DNA of 64,000 nt from Ophioderma brevispina (Eukaryota > Echinodermata > Ophiuroidea > Amphilepidida > Ophiodermatidae): contig JAMKCH010022366.1 of assembly GCA_023653785.1 (NCBI GenBank), forward strand, positions 1 to 64,000, written 5' to 3'. The notes below the pieces were generated by a model. It did not search any database, was not told the DNA's origin, and was given only the letters and a program-made list of their open reading frames with translations. Every line of letters starts with the position of its first letter. The stretch's first letter is position 1. Both the position numbers and the translations under genes were made by a program. Shown one piece after another: positions 47,374 to 58,705 of the stretch.

Positions 47374-48674
47374 TATAGTAGATTTTCAAATTAAGTAGAG
47401 AGTTCTTTTGGCATATTTAATTGGTGGATATATGTGAGGGTTCAAACCTTTGTCCTATGAGACTAAGCTTTGTGCCATTTCAAAAACATATTGTGGCTAT
47501 GTTACAAAGTTACTGCACAATCGGCTTTATTGGAAGCTGATGAATTCAGTTCACAATAACCGTCCTTGGTTCTACACTGGTCTGTTAACCCTCGTCCAAC
47601 CAAGGGGTTTTCTACTATACGTTCACGACCAAGGGGGTGGTTTCCACCCTATTTTGTTCGTATAAGCGACAAACATCACCCTTGTTTGGTATCAGTGTGT
47701 GCTACTTCTTTTTTTTTTTCAATCACATACAAACACACAAGTTTTAACAATTGCGGTCATATGACGTCATAACTGAAAGCCTATTTTTAAGCTAATTTGG
47801 TAAGCAAATCGCCCAAATCAAGGGGTTTTTTCGACCGGTTTTGCCATTCAGGAAAGTAAATTGGTATTATTTGGCACTGAATGTTGCTAAAGTAGCATAC
47901 CAAGTTAATTACTCTAAATAATAAAAAAAACAATACACAATTTGCCATTATTGCTTACATAGCATCATAATTAACATAAAGTACCATTTTGGGCATTTTA
48001 CATGTAAAGTATAGGAATGTTGTCACCACCCCCTACCTTCCGACTTTGCCGCGACACCGGACCCTGACTCCCTGAAGTGGTACCGTCCAATTTTGTTTTT
48101 CTCGCTAAAGTGACCGCAAGGTGAATCTTACATTACATAAAAGCCTTGATATCATAAATTAATTCGTTTGTGGTTTTTTGTGCGACAGGACCTCCTTTTG
48201 GGGGGGGGGGTGGTAACCCACCCCCCTGTCGGACGAGGGTTAACGATAAACACGGTTGACCGGAATGTCAAGAAACTCATAAATCGCTCTGCGCTAATCT
48301 CTTAATACAAGGGTTTTTGTTTTTGGATGGCCAATAAAAACTAGTTACGTTTACGTTTGTATTGATACAAGAATGCATTGTTTCTCCCGATGCTGTGATA
48401 AGGAATACTATTTCCCGTTTCGAAATATAAGTTGTGTTCAAATAACAATCATTAATATCATAATTGCTGTTTTCATCCTGATACGTCAATTGAAACCCCA
48501 AGTTATCTTGTATGAAATAGTCAACATTTTACTTACTAGTTTATTACTTTATGGATATGAAACGTTACATAACTTTTTTACCTGTGCCATTAAAATAAAT
48601 CCTCTTTACCTCCCACGGGAATGAACAGACCTAAAACTTTCAATGAAAGTCTGACACTTTTGAAATCTACTATA
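47374..48674 (+). mobile_element. TA-flanked MITE (TAGTAGATTT ends), copy 2, split by another MITE
   Basis: The left end TATAGTAGATTTTCAAATTA and right end GAAATCTACTATA match copy 1. After removing the insert at 47589-48239 (and one TTAA) its length is about 646 bp, like copy 1, and the two halves join at the position matching GGTCTGTTAATGATA in copy 1. No coding content. Confidence 0.83.
47589..48239. mobile_element. piggyBac-type MITE with TTAA target duplication, copy 1
   Basis: The ends CCCTCGTCCAACCAAGGGG and CCCCTGTCGGACGAGGG are inverted and start with CCC. Both sides are flanked by TTAA (47585-47588 and 48240-48243). The uninterrupted host sequence at 31380-31395 has a single TTAA at the same point. 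CCC ends with TTAA duplication are diagnostic of piggyBac-like transposition. The 651-bp interior has subterminal GGGGGTGG/CCACCCCC arms and no transposase. Confidence 0.9.
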
Positions 48675-50819
48675 GTTTTGATCCCGTGCAAGTGCCGGAA
48701 TTGACATGTTGTATTTGGGTTTCTTAATCTAAAACTTACAAACATGAACTATGCAATAGCTAACTTCTGTGGCCCCTGTTATTTAATCCATCAGTAATTC
48801 TTCCTATACTTTCTTTGACTTAGATGTGTGGTGACTACAATGAACACCCTGAAGTACTCCATGCCATGGAACACTATGCCACTTTATATATATGCCCATT
48901 CTATATGAGTTAACAATATACATGTTTCAGGTCAAAATTAAGTGCCTAATGTGTTTTCACTTAAGGGGGGGGGGTTCCATGGACCCTCCCAAGGAAAACG
49001 CATTTTCCGGGTCGAACTTTTAACTGAAACTTGAACCAGCTAAGAGGGGCCATAAGACATCACCAAACTTGAAGTAAAATTTATTTTAATATAATTGTCT
49101 TAAAATTAGGTGCAAATCAAAAAAAAAAAACAATTTTGTTTTTCAAAATGCTCCAAATGAACGAAAAGTGCTACATATATTTCACTGACCTGCAATCACC
49201 AACATGCATTTTTGGCATACATGTAGATGTTTGATATCTGCTCTAAGGGAACATATACACAAATAATGCCATTTTCGGCACAATCTTGTATTTTTTGTGG
49301 GGGTCAGTAACTCCATATTTCCCATAGTTCGTCAGGGAGAGGCAATCAAGTGCGAATCAAACGTAAATGACCGTTCGCACTATAAAGGGTTACTGATTTT
49401 TCTTTTAATATTAATGATTATTACATGCATACGTGCATATCTCAGCATAAATATTTGGACTGCCAAGGTTATAAAATGTTTCAAATCAACCTCCCGTTGG
49501 TGCCTAAGGGGGATCCTATAGGACCCATATCTAAATTTGCTAATTAACGGCTGGCCGGATTGTTTTATAATTTTTGTGTCAAGAGATGCGTAGCCAATAG
49601 GTCTACAATTACAAAAATACCGGTCAAATTTTATGGGTCGCGGGAAAGTAGAACAACGCGAAAAACATCTTGGGTGCATGGAACCCCGTTTGCCCTTAAT
49701 TGTTCATATTTCATCTTATGACATATTTTTGAACAATGTAAATTAACCTAACCTTTTGCCGGTACGGCGCCGAGTTGGTTCCCAAAAGACTGTGAACTAT
49801 ATGCTTCTAGTACCCCGAGCATTTTGTCTTGTTTTTTTGTCCATAAAGCAATTACTTAATTGGAATGGTTAGAGCGAATGACCGTTGAGTTCGTTGAGAG
49901 GTGAACCGAATACTTTTACACATACATGTACGTCTTGGTTGGTTGACTTGATATGATCATAGTCCTTTCCCTGGACTTTTTTAAAAACGATTCAAGCAAA
50001 TGAATATAGATTCTTTATTTGATCTGTTGTCTCCTGCCTACAATGAGTTTCAAAAATACAGACGTTTTATAACTAACTATACAAATTGTCCGATCGCGTT
50101 TTTGGGATGCTCATGTTACCGACATGTGTGCGATTTGTGAAAACAAGTTAAAATCTTATTATCCCAAATATTGAGGTATTGCAAATATTGCGGTATTGAT
50201 TTTTTGAAAAAACAAATATTTGGCAACCAAGAAGATGTTATGATGAGAATTAATAATCAGCAAAAAATGTTAATTTTGCAAAAATTGAGTTCGCGTTTTT
50301 GGAAAACTCGTGTCGATATGACTAAACCGTTACAAAATACCAAGAAAAAATTTTCAATGCCTCCCTTTTGCACATTTGACATTCTCGCTAGCTCAATTCC
50401 CATGAAAACTTATACAACCAAAAGTGGTGCGCCTATTTTTAAATCAACTCTTGGCTGCCTCCCTTTTGAAACATTACAAGTTCCATAGCTCAATTCCTAA
50501 TGAATGGTTTTATCTGACAAAAAGAAATAAATAGGAATGATCTTTGTATAAATCAACTCTGACAGTGTCCCTTTTGTAACATTTACCAAGTTCCAATTCA
50601 TCTAAAAGTTATTAACAAAAAAAAGTAGTAAATCCTTTGTTCAAATCAACCACTTAGCGTTTGAAAACATAAGAAGTTTCATATAGGCGATTATCAGCAT
50701 CCAACATTTTAGAGTCGATTTACTAGTCCCACCCTACATACACCTACATCATCAATGGAAAGCTTATTACTGTCTACTTACAGATTAGGCATGATGTGGA
50801 ATTGCCAATGTTGGGCGAG
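48675..50819. other. intergenic AT-rich sequence, no firm gene
   Basis: Mostly non-coding. A G9 run lies at 48965-48973 and a poly-A at 49115-49130. A 105-codon plus frame (50171-50488) contains CKYCGIDF and is Lys/Gln-rich, but no family is recognised and the surrounding composition is the same. Treated as unsupported. Confidence 0.4.
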
Positions 50820-50969
50820 GTGGTTTTTGGGTCATTTTAGTCAAAACTATTTTTGGTTGGGCAAAAAAATGATTTTTGGATATTGGCTATTTTTTACATC
50901 TATTAACATGCCCCATCTATGAAGTAGGTTTTAGAATAGCCATAATCCTCCTCTTCATTGATCTTCATA
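50820..50969 (+). repeat. dispersed repeat (TTTTGGGTCATTTTAGTC type), partner at 51800-51975
   Basis: GTTGGGC, GGTTTTTGGGTCATTTTAGT, TTGGCTA-TTTTTACATCT and AACATGCCCCATCTATG are shared with the later copy. A third fragment, TAAACATGCCCCATCTATGT, follows the foldback copy at about 51534. The foldback fragment at 50970-51528 appears to have broken one copy. Confidence 0.6.
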
Positions 50970-51528
50970 AAGAATTTAATGTTCACCCAAAATCTCACCC
51001 AATTATCCTGATGTGTAAATCAAAAGGGTTTCAACACTACTACTGAAAAACTGTAATCCAGGTATAGATAACAAGTTATGCCAATTAATGACTACACTCT
51101 TTTGCAATATCCTAAAACAATGGGAAGATCTTGTTTTTCTCTGCTCTGGCAACAGTGATGGTGTCTTGATATGTTCAATTTTCTATCAGTTGGCACATTG
51201 GTATAAATTAAATTCATTGATTTATCCGTAGTTGAATAAATCAAGAAAATGTAGCATTAAAGTTGACAAAAGCAATCATGATATTGATAGTGTACAGTCC
51301 ACAAACAACAAGGTTTATGTGTGTAAATCCCATAGGAATGGCGAAAAAGGGGTGTGGGCTTTTCAATTTTGGTCAGATCTCTGGCTTATTAGTTAATCAA
51401 TTTCTTTCATTTTCACATTTGGAAGTAAAGTAGAAGTGTTTTATAAAAACAAATCTATGATATAGGGATTGCGTTAATGTCCAGATCATATTTAATAATA
51501 ACCTTGCACCTTTTTTTTTTTTATTCAC
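50970..51528 (-). mobile_element. inverted, truncated copy of the foldback element
   Basis: The reverse complement matches 54474-55000: AGGTGTTGAAACCC, ACAAGATCTTCCCATTGTTT, ATGTGCCAACAG, TTTTCTTGATT, GGGATTTACACACAT and TGTGCAAGG. The second terminal arm is missing, so it is a partial insertion. It interrupts the repeat described at 50820-50969. Confidence 0.72.
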
Positions 51529-51799
51529 TAGTATAAACATGCCCCATCTATGTAAGTGGTTTTAGAACTATATTGTGTCCACCAGAAGCTTCACAATAAG
51601 CTTCTAAAGTTTACAAATTATACAGTAAGTATAGGCTATATTGAGTGAAAAGGTGCATTTTTTTTTTCTCAAATTCATGATTCTAACCTGAATAAGATTA
51701 AACTTTTAGCTACGCCTTCAAACGTTCCTGTTTATTCTTTAAATTTAGCGTAAATACTTGCAATACCATTCAGTTTTAGGTATATATACATTATTTCAG

Positions 51800-51975
51800 T
51801 TGGGCTGAAGGTATTTTGGGCCATTTTTAGTCAAAAAAAATCAATTTGGGGGGAAATAATGAAAAAGTAAGGATTCTGAGATAACGTTGTTTTTGACATC
51901 TGTGTAACATGCCTTATCTATGTTATTAAAATTTTGTAGAACATAATATCTTGCCCTTATACACTTCATAATAAA
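51800..51975 (+). repeat. dispersed repeat, second copy
   Basis: TCAGTTGGGCTGAAGGTATT, TTTGGGCCATTTTTAGTC, TTTTTGACATCTG and AACATGCCTTATCTATG follow the same order as at 50820-50969. Confidence 0.6.
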
Positions 51976-51977
51976 TT

Positions 51978-52110
51978 TATCATATATATATAATATATAT
52001 ATTTATATAGTTATATATATATATATATATTATATATATATATATAGATATATTTATATATATATATATAGAGAGAGGAGAGTGAGCGATAGAGAGAGAA
52101 GATAGATAGA
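51978..52110. repeat. (TA)n microsatellite followed by GA/GATA run
   Basis: Near-perfect TA alternation from 51978 to 52068, then GAGAGAGGAGAGTGAGCGAT and GATAGATAGAT to about 52110. Confidence 0.93.
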
Positions 52111-52160
52111 TTATAGATTATTGATTGGCGACTGCCTAATTCCGCATACATGTAGATCGT

Positions 52161-52280
52161 CCCATCAGTGCAGAGAATATATATAAAAAGATGATTGCGT
52201 CATTGATGGTTGCGACTTCATAATCACATCATTTGTCAAGTCACAATGTCTTCTTTTATATATTCTCTACACTGATGGGA
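52161..52280. mobile_element. 120-bp hairpin element
   Basis: CCCATCAGTGCAGAGAATAT with ATATAAAAAGATGA on the left pairs with TCTTCTTTTATATATTCTCT and ACACTGATGGG on the right, a stem of roughly 30 bases with a ~55-base loop. Small MITE or structured RNA source. No known RNA family recognised. Confidence 0.65.
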
Positions 52281-52289
52281 TGATAAACC

Positions 52290-52765
52290 TAGAACCTTAT
52301 TTCTTTCGAATTACGCAACCATATTTCATTTTCGGTTACACGAACCTAATTTCAAAACGCTAATCATTTCGGATACCGAACCTATTTTTTTTCGGATAAC
52401 CAAACCGTCGGATTAACGAACACTTTAATTTTCGGATAAACGATCCTTATTTTTTTTCGATCAACGAACCTCGGATTATCGAACACTCTTTCCTTTTCGG
52501 ATAAACGAACCCTTATTTTATTCCTTTTTCGGGATAACAAACCTTCGGCTTAACGACACTCTTTCATTTATTTTTTTTCGGATAACCGAACCTTATTGTC
52601 CTTTTCGGATAAACGAACCTTCGGATTAACGCAACCTTCGGATTAATGATCCTCGGAATAATGGAACCTTCGGATAACCGAACTTCGGAATAACGCGTTT
52701 TCCGGATAAACGAACCTTCGAATAGCGATCCTTCGGATAAACGAACCTTCGGATAAATGAGTAGA
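52290..52765 (-). repeat. composite minisatellite, reverse-orientation partner of 42505-42945
   Basis: The ~25-base units (TTTCATTTTCGGATAAACGA followed by ACC) come first and the 16-base units (TTCGGATAACGAACC) last, to about 52765. This is the exact reverse of the 42.5-kb array in strand and in order. Confidence 0.85.
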
Positions 52766-52834
52766 CCCCCGGCCCCGGTTGCTACTAGCCCCCGTCCCCA
52801 GAAGCCCCCATAATATTTAACCGAAAGTGGTCAA

Positions 52835-53110
52835 CATTTTGTATCAGAAGAAGATATTATTTTTCTCACTTTACCTTCCCTGTACCTCTTAGAGCCTAAG
52901 GAGTTTTGCTTTAGAAGTTATGAGAAAAATTGTGTGCCCCTTTTGGTCTACCACTCTATGGGACTTAAAATAACGTTTTTTTCTCTCGCACAAACGGATT
53001 GAAATATCGCGCGAAACTTTACAGATGGGGTTTTGGAGTGAAGGCCAATCTATCAAGATGAACCCTTCATTCTTAAATTAGGCCATCCCCCTTTAATTCA
53101 GATTTTAATC
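52835..53110 (-). repeat. dispersed repeat, inverted partner of 21290-21560
   Basis: CCCCTTTTGGTC, CTCTATGGGACTTA, AACGGATTGAAATATC, GGGGTTTTGGAGTGAAGG, ATCAAGATGAA and AGGCCATCCCC appear as reverse complements of the 21.3-kb copy. Confidence 0.7.
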
Positions 53111-53244
53111 CTAAAAATAAACTTGTAACGTTTCGGTTTTTTTCCCAGCGACTCGAACAGATAGAAAATGCATATCCCGAAATATTATTACAACTAGATA
53201 ATAGCGCATTTGTATCTGTATCTGCTCTGAAATTAAAGTCGTAC

Positions 53245-53861
53245 TATAGTAGATTTTAAAATAAGTGAGACCTCATTAAAAGTTTTAGGTCTGTCCTTTC
53301 ACCGTGAGAGGGAAGATGAATTATTTTAATGGCCACAAAAAAAGTTTATACTCATACATGTCATAGTAATTGCGAGTAAATAAAGTTGACCTAAAATACA
53401 TCAAGGAGGAAAACACCAGCATTCTTTCATTAACATTGTTCTTTGAACTCACTTACCTTGGAACTGCAAAATACTTCCTTATCACAGCATTGGGATAAAT
53501 AATGCATTCTTATATCAATGCCACATAACCCAACTAAGTTTTTATTTGGCCATAAAAATGGGCCAACCTTGTCTTAAGAGATTATCACGCAGTGGATTTG
53601 ACATCCCTGACATCCCTGCCAACCATGCATCAGTCCTATCATTAAATCATTGTAGAACTTAATGCATCAATTTCCAGTAAAGCCGATTCTGTACAGTACT
53701 TTGTACTAACATAGAGGTATTATCTTAGCCTTATGGTACTAAGGACACATTATGTTTTGTATGGACAACACAGGTCTATTCTCTGCCCTCTGCATGACCG
53801 GGATTGAACCCCATATCAATACTCCCCTCGTGGAAATATTCAGAAGTCTCACATCTACTAT
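53245..53861 (-). mobile_element. TA-flanked MITE, copy 3, reverse orientation
   Basis: Starts TATAGTAGATTTTAAAATAA and ends CATCTACTAT. The interior read in reverse complement matches copies 1 and 2 (GGAGAAATAATGCATTCTTA-type word, AACCCCATATCAATA, GTACAGTACTTTGTAC). No insertion in this copy. Confidence 0.78.
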
Positions 53862-53954
53862 GGCGTGGATCCAAAATGCGATCGATCGGCTTCGCTAAAA
53901 CATCTTTACTTCATAGTAGGACCATCATTCTCACTCTCCCTGGATTAAAAAAGT

Positions 53955-55475
53955 ATAGTTTGCCATATCTTCAGGTATTGTAGTTCAGTAGTTAAGAGTT
54001 AAAATATGTTCAAGGTCACAATATATCTGTTTGTTATAAAATGGTGTCAAACTGTTGGTTAAATGGTACAGGAGTAAAAATATACAGGTTGCACCATCTA
54101 TGATAATCGTTGCATAATTGGAATGTAAAATATGATTGGGGCTACAGGGTCTATGGGAGGTCACTATAATCATAGCTCTGTTATATAGAACTGTTGAACA
54201 AAGAATCTATATAAAATTACTCACCTAGTGTGACCAAACGAATAATTTATAACCAATTTGAACAATTTGAATTGGTATATCTTTTTAAATCTATGCGATC
54301 CTTTCTAATTTCTACCCCTGTACAAGCGTTTCCCCTCTTATTTTTACACGTTTCACTAGGTTGATTTGGGTAAACTTTTGATATATTATATTTGGACACT
54401 TTCTCAGTAAATAACATCAAAATTGCTTCTTTTGCAATTTGTTTGGGTCAAATCATAAATACGACGTGAATAAAAAAAATGTGCAAGGATTAAGATGATC
54501 TTGACCTTAATGTAATCACTATATCATAGATCTGTTGTTTTAACAATACACATCTAATATACTTTCATGCGTTGAAAAAATGAATCTACTGAAAATTGCA
54601 CTATGGCAGATTTTGTAAGCACACCCATTTTTTCTCCATTCCTATGGGATTTACACACATTAAACTTGTGTTTGTGAGAATGCACAATATCACGATGCCC
54701 TTGTCAACTTAATGTTGCATTTTCTTGATTATTTCAACTATGGATTAATGAATGAATCTATTATACCAATGTGCCAACAGATATGAAAAATCCAAACACA
54801 AATTCACCTGTTGCAGAGCAAGAAAACAAGATCTTCCCATTGTTTCGGACACTTCTAAAGATTTAGTCCCGTTTTGGCATAGCTTGTATCTATACCTAGA
54901 TTACAGTAAGAGGTGTTGAAACCCCTTTTCATTTACACATCAGGATTAATTGGGTAAGATTTTGTGTGAACATTTACTATGCCAGTTCCACAATAGATTA
55001 CAATGACATCGATGATTGCGACTGAACTCGTACTTCATTACGTTCATAAATAATGCTATACCCCATATATCGTACATAAACGTATCTTGCTTAACTGTAT
55101 AAATCCCATTGGAATGGAGGAAAAAGGGGTGTGTTTACAAAATGTGTTTTATCTGGCTTATTTTTCAGTCGGTTTCTTTCAGTTTTTCAACACTGGGAAG
55201 TATATTAGATTTGCTTTATTAAAATAACAACAAATATATGATTCAGTGATTTTATCAAGGTCAAGGTCATTTGCAATCCTTGCACAATTTTTTTAAATTC
55301 ACGTTGTATATTGTACTATCATGAAATGTAATCCTTAGGAACTGCATTCTGTGAATATGCAATAATAGTAAAAAATTAAATACCCATTTTAAACACCTCA
55401 TAAACTAACAAACATAATATAATTAACACAACAATAATAATAAACAAATCATAACGCATACTCTTTACACTAGTT
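53955..55475 (+). repeat. 1.5-kb segmental direct repeat, unit A
   Basis: Matches 56088-57722 throughout, from ATCTTCAGGTATTGTAGT to CATAACGCATACTCTTTACA. Unit B carries many extra single-base indels and an 86-bp insertion. Both units contain the foldback element (54461-55308 in unit A). No coding signal. Confidence 0.88.
54461..55308. mobile_element. foldback element with ~200-bp inverted arms, copy A
   Basis: The left arm (54461-54665) reads ACGACGTGAATAAAAAA, TGTGCAAGGATT, CTTGACCTTAATGTAATCAC, CTAATATACTT, ACACACCCATT-like CACACCCATTTTTTC and CCTATGGGATTTACACA. The right arm (about 55085-55308) is the reverse complement of the same words: AAATCCCATTGGAATGG, GGGTGTG, AAGTATATTAGA, GTGATTTTATCAAGGTCAAG, AATCCTTGCACA and TTCACGTTGT. 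The ~420-base centre is unique. No transposase; a foldback-type or long-TIR MITE. Confidence 0.8.
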
Positions 55476-56087
55476 GTAATTGGCATTTTAACATCATAAT
55501 CATTAGGTTATTCAATCGATTTATGATAAATCTAAGCCTCAGCTACACGTACACACTAATAATCTTTACAATAGGAAATATTAGGCCCAAAAAAGTTTGT
55601 CTAAGAAGAAATGTAAAAAATGCAAATGCGAAATCCACTTTTTTTAAAAGAAAAATGCTAATGCGAAATGCGGGATTTAAAAAAAAATACTGCATTTTTA
55701 AACCCACTTTTGCCCATTTTTTCGGGCGAAATTTCTGAAAATTTTTCAAAAAAAAGATTCAAGTGAGCAAAAACCTAAAAAAAATAATGCGGTCTTCTGA
55801 GACAAACTTTTTTCTTGGCCTTAGCTTTCCCGTGTTATTCCTGTGCAATATTCTGTATATTGAATGGTATTTATATAAAATCAGATTCAAAATGTTTTTA
55901 AAATGCCTCTTTGGCCAAATGTCAAACGAAAAGTTACGTGACACACATACAATGTTGAATGCTGTGTTTAAAAAAATAGATATCATATGGCTATTTCATG
56001 ATTTACAAACTTCTAAATTGGACAAGGTCAACGGTGTTGAAAAGTTATGCAAACATTCGTCACTTTCCAAGAGTAAAAAAAAGTAAG
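55476..56087. other. spacer between the two 1.5-kb units
   Basis: AT-rich, with poly-A patches and a weak internal inverted pair (AAATGCAAATGCGAAAT and ATTTAAAAAAAAATACTGCA region). A 107-codon plus frame (55763-56086) has a Phe/Leu/Ile-rich start and a Lys-rich end. No motif is recognised and it runs directly into unit B, so it is not called as a gene. Confidence 0.4.
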
Positions 56088-56406
56088 TTTGTCAGATCTT
56101 CAGGTATTGTAGTGCATTATTAAAGTTTAAAATAGGTCCCGGTCACAATATAGTCCTGTTTGTTATACAAATGGTGTCAAATTGTTCGTTAAATGGTACA
56201 GGAGGTAAAAAAATATACAGTTGCAAACCCTCTATGATAATCGTTGCATAATTGGAATAAAATATGATTGGGGGCTACAGGGTCGATGGGGAGGTCCCAT
56301 AGTCTAGCTCTGTTTTATCTAACTGTTGAAAACAAAGATCTATATAAAATTACTCACCTAGTGTGACCAAAACGAAATAATTTTATAACCAAGTTGAACA
56401 ACAAAA

Positions 56407-56492
56407 TGGGACCATTCTGTAAAATTTTACCCCAGGATGACCTGACCTGTTATGGTTGATTATGTACTAAAGATCACTTAGTCGTGGTCCCA
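56407..56492. mobile_element. 86-bp insertion with TGGGACCA/TGGTCCCA ends
   Basis: Present in unit B and absent from unit A, where CAATTTGAACAATTTGAATTGG is continuous. The first and last eight bases are perfect inverted copies. The direct repeat at the edges is not resolved because of indels. A very small MITE-like insertion is the simplest reading. Confidence 0.55.
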
Positions 56493-56690
56493 ATGAATTG
56501 GTATATCTTTTTAAATCTTTCGTCCTTTCTAATTTCTACCCTGTACAAGCTTTCCTTCCCCTCTTATTTTTACACGTTTCATCTAGGTGATTTGGGTAAA
56601 CTTTTGATATATTATATTTGGGAACACTTTACTCGTAAATAACGAATCAAAATTCATTCTTTGGCAATGTGTTTGGGGTCAATCATAAAT

Positions 56691-57562
56691 ACTACGTGAA
56701 TAAAAAAATGTTCAAGTATTAGAGGATCTTGACCTTAAATGCCAATCACTACTATCATAGATCTGGTTGTTTGAATAATACACATCTAATATACTTTCAT
56801 CTTGCTTGAAAATAATCTATGAAAATTTGCGCTAGATATGGCAGATTTTGTAAGCCACACACCCCTTTTTTCCTACCATTCCATGTGGATTTACACATTC
56901 AACTTGTGTTTGTGAGAATGCACAATATCACGATGCCCTTGTCCACTTCATTTTGCATTTTTCTGATTATTGCAACTATGGATTAAATCAATGAATCTAT
57001 TTATAATCCATGTGCCAACAGATATAAAAATCCAACACAAATTCACCTGTTGCAGATCATAAAACAAAATTTGCCATTGTTTTCGGTGACACTTTAAAGA
57101 TTATCCACGTTTTGGCTTAGCTTGTACATACCTAGATTACGTACAGACGTGTTGAAACCCCTTTTTTCATTTCAGCAACGTCCATGATTAGTGGTAAAGA
57201 TTATGGGTTGAACATTTACTATGCCAGTTCCCACAATAAATTACAATGACATCGATGATTGCGACTGAACTCGTACTTCATTACGTTCCTAAATATGCAT
57301 AAATAACCCCATATATCGTACATAAACGTATATCATATCTTGCTTCACTGTAAAATCCCTTGAAGGAGGAAAAGAGGTTTGTTTACAAAATGTGTTTTAT
57401 ATCTTATCTGGTATTTTCAGTCGGTTTCTTTAGTTTTTTTTCAACCCTGGGGAATAATATTAATTTGCTTTATAAAATAACAACAATAGATGATTCAGTG
57501 ATTTTATCAATGTCAAGGTCATTTGCATCCTTGGCACAATTTTTTTTTTAAATTCAACGTTT
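56691..57562. mobile_element. foldback element with ~200-bp inverted arms, copy B
   Basis: Same structure as copy A: the left arm starts ACTACGTGAATAAAAAAATG and the right arm ends TTAAATTCAACGTTTTATA. Indels in this unit degrade arm pairing slightly. Confidence 0.75.
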
Positions 57563-57722
57563 TATATTGTACTATCATGAAATGTATCCTTAGACTGCAT
57601 TCTGTGAATATGCAATAATAGTAAAACAATTAATACCCATTTTAACCACCTCATAACCGAACACATAATATAATTAAACCAACAGATACAATAACAAATC
57701 ATAACGCAAACTCTTTACAATA

Positions 57723-58369
57723 AAACCTGGGGTTGAAAAAAACTGCGGTCGCTTTTCTCTGGGAATTGTCCTCATACTCTTTAATTAACCCCTTGAATCT
57801 AACAAATCTTTCTTACAGTGTCCCGATTAGTTTTTCCCTCCATTATACATGAGATTAAATATATTTTTTTAAAAAAATCAGGAATCCTGGCAAAGGTATA
57901 GTTATTCCCGATATAATTATTACCGAAAGCAGACAGGATTATTACAAAACACAACATAACGCAACTTCAATTTCAAAGGGTGTTGACCGAATGGTGCACA
58001 CGTCATTCGCCAATTCTCCCAGAGCGTGGGGATTTGATGACGCTTCATTACTCGCTTATCCGCAGGCCGATCAGAACCACCTCCACCCAGAACAAACCCT
58101 CCGATGACCCATCATACAAATTAATTTGCATCAGATTAATTTTTTTACATGGGCAGCCCGCGGAATCTGTTTAGAAAGTGTGCAACTCAATCGGTGACTT
58201 CCCTGTCAACATGTTCCTATTCACAAACCCTCGCTGGCATGTCACACATTGTTCAAGATTCCCGGATTTTGTTTGCGGTTTTTGAAGTTCCAACAGGTCG
58301 AGCCCTATCATGCGTGCATCATGTACCCGCTGATATATAGTATACTCTAGGCTATTTCTAGGGCCTCTC
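57723..58369. other. intergenic sequence, no firm gene
   Basis: Less AT-rich than its surroundings at 57960-58360. Overlapping short frames occur on both strands here (57980-58174 and 58149-58340 plus, 58171-58377 minus), none with a recognised motif. Confidence 0.4.
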
Positions 58370-58570
58370 CCAACCAAGGATTTTATTTAGCGTAAAGAAT
58401 TGGCCTGTGTTAACATGCAGGCAGGAATGACTATTTGGTGGCAGACCAGATAATTAACGGTTACAGTTTCATTAAAACCAGCCTTGAGGTAGATATTATG
58501 TCTTAAATCTAGGGCAGTTGTCCTTGCCGAATTGCCTATACATTTCACCAATTGACCATAGTCTGAACTT
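58370..58570 (+). repeat. diverged copy of a large-repeat segment (5390-5590)
   Basis: AAAGAATTGGCCTGTGTTAAC, GTGGCAGACCAGATAAT, GGTTACAGTTTCATT, AACCAGCCTTGAGG and GAATTGCCTA follow the same order as 5453-5590 in copy 1 and 15195-15345 in copy 2. Clearly older than the copy 1/copy 2 duplication. Confidence 0.65.
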
Positions 58571-58705
58571 GTGAATCATGAAGATCATCATTTTTATTTT
58601 TACATATACAACTCATCACTGTACTCATGTCAGCACAAGTACAGGGCCTCTGGGGCCATCCCAATACCACCGGTAATGTCACTCGAAATACCTCCCATCA
58701 TTTAA

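Larger units (their letters stand above)
56088..57722 (+). repeat. 1.5-kb segmental direct repeat, unit B
   Basis: Direct copy of unit A with pervasive one-base indels and an 86-bp insert at 56407-56492. The foldback element within it spans 56691-57562. Ends at CATAACGCAAACTCTTTACA. The indel excess in this copy resembles the error pattern of the first 21 kb. Confidence 0.88.

Noticed and set aside
50171..50488. 105-codon frame with CKYCGIDF, zinc-finger-like
   Set aside because: Only one CxxC, no further Cys or His spacing, and AT-rich composition identical to flanking non-coding DNA.
55763..56086. 107-codon frame between the 1.5-kb units
   Set aside because: No motif, its Lys-rich end comes from an A run at the unit B edge, and it lacks any support as a transposase.
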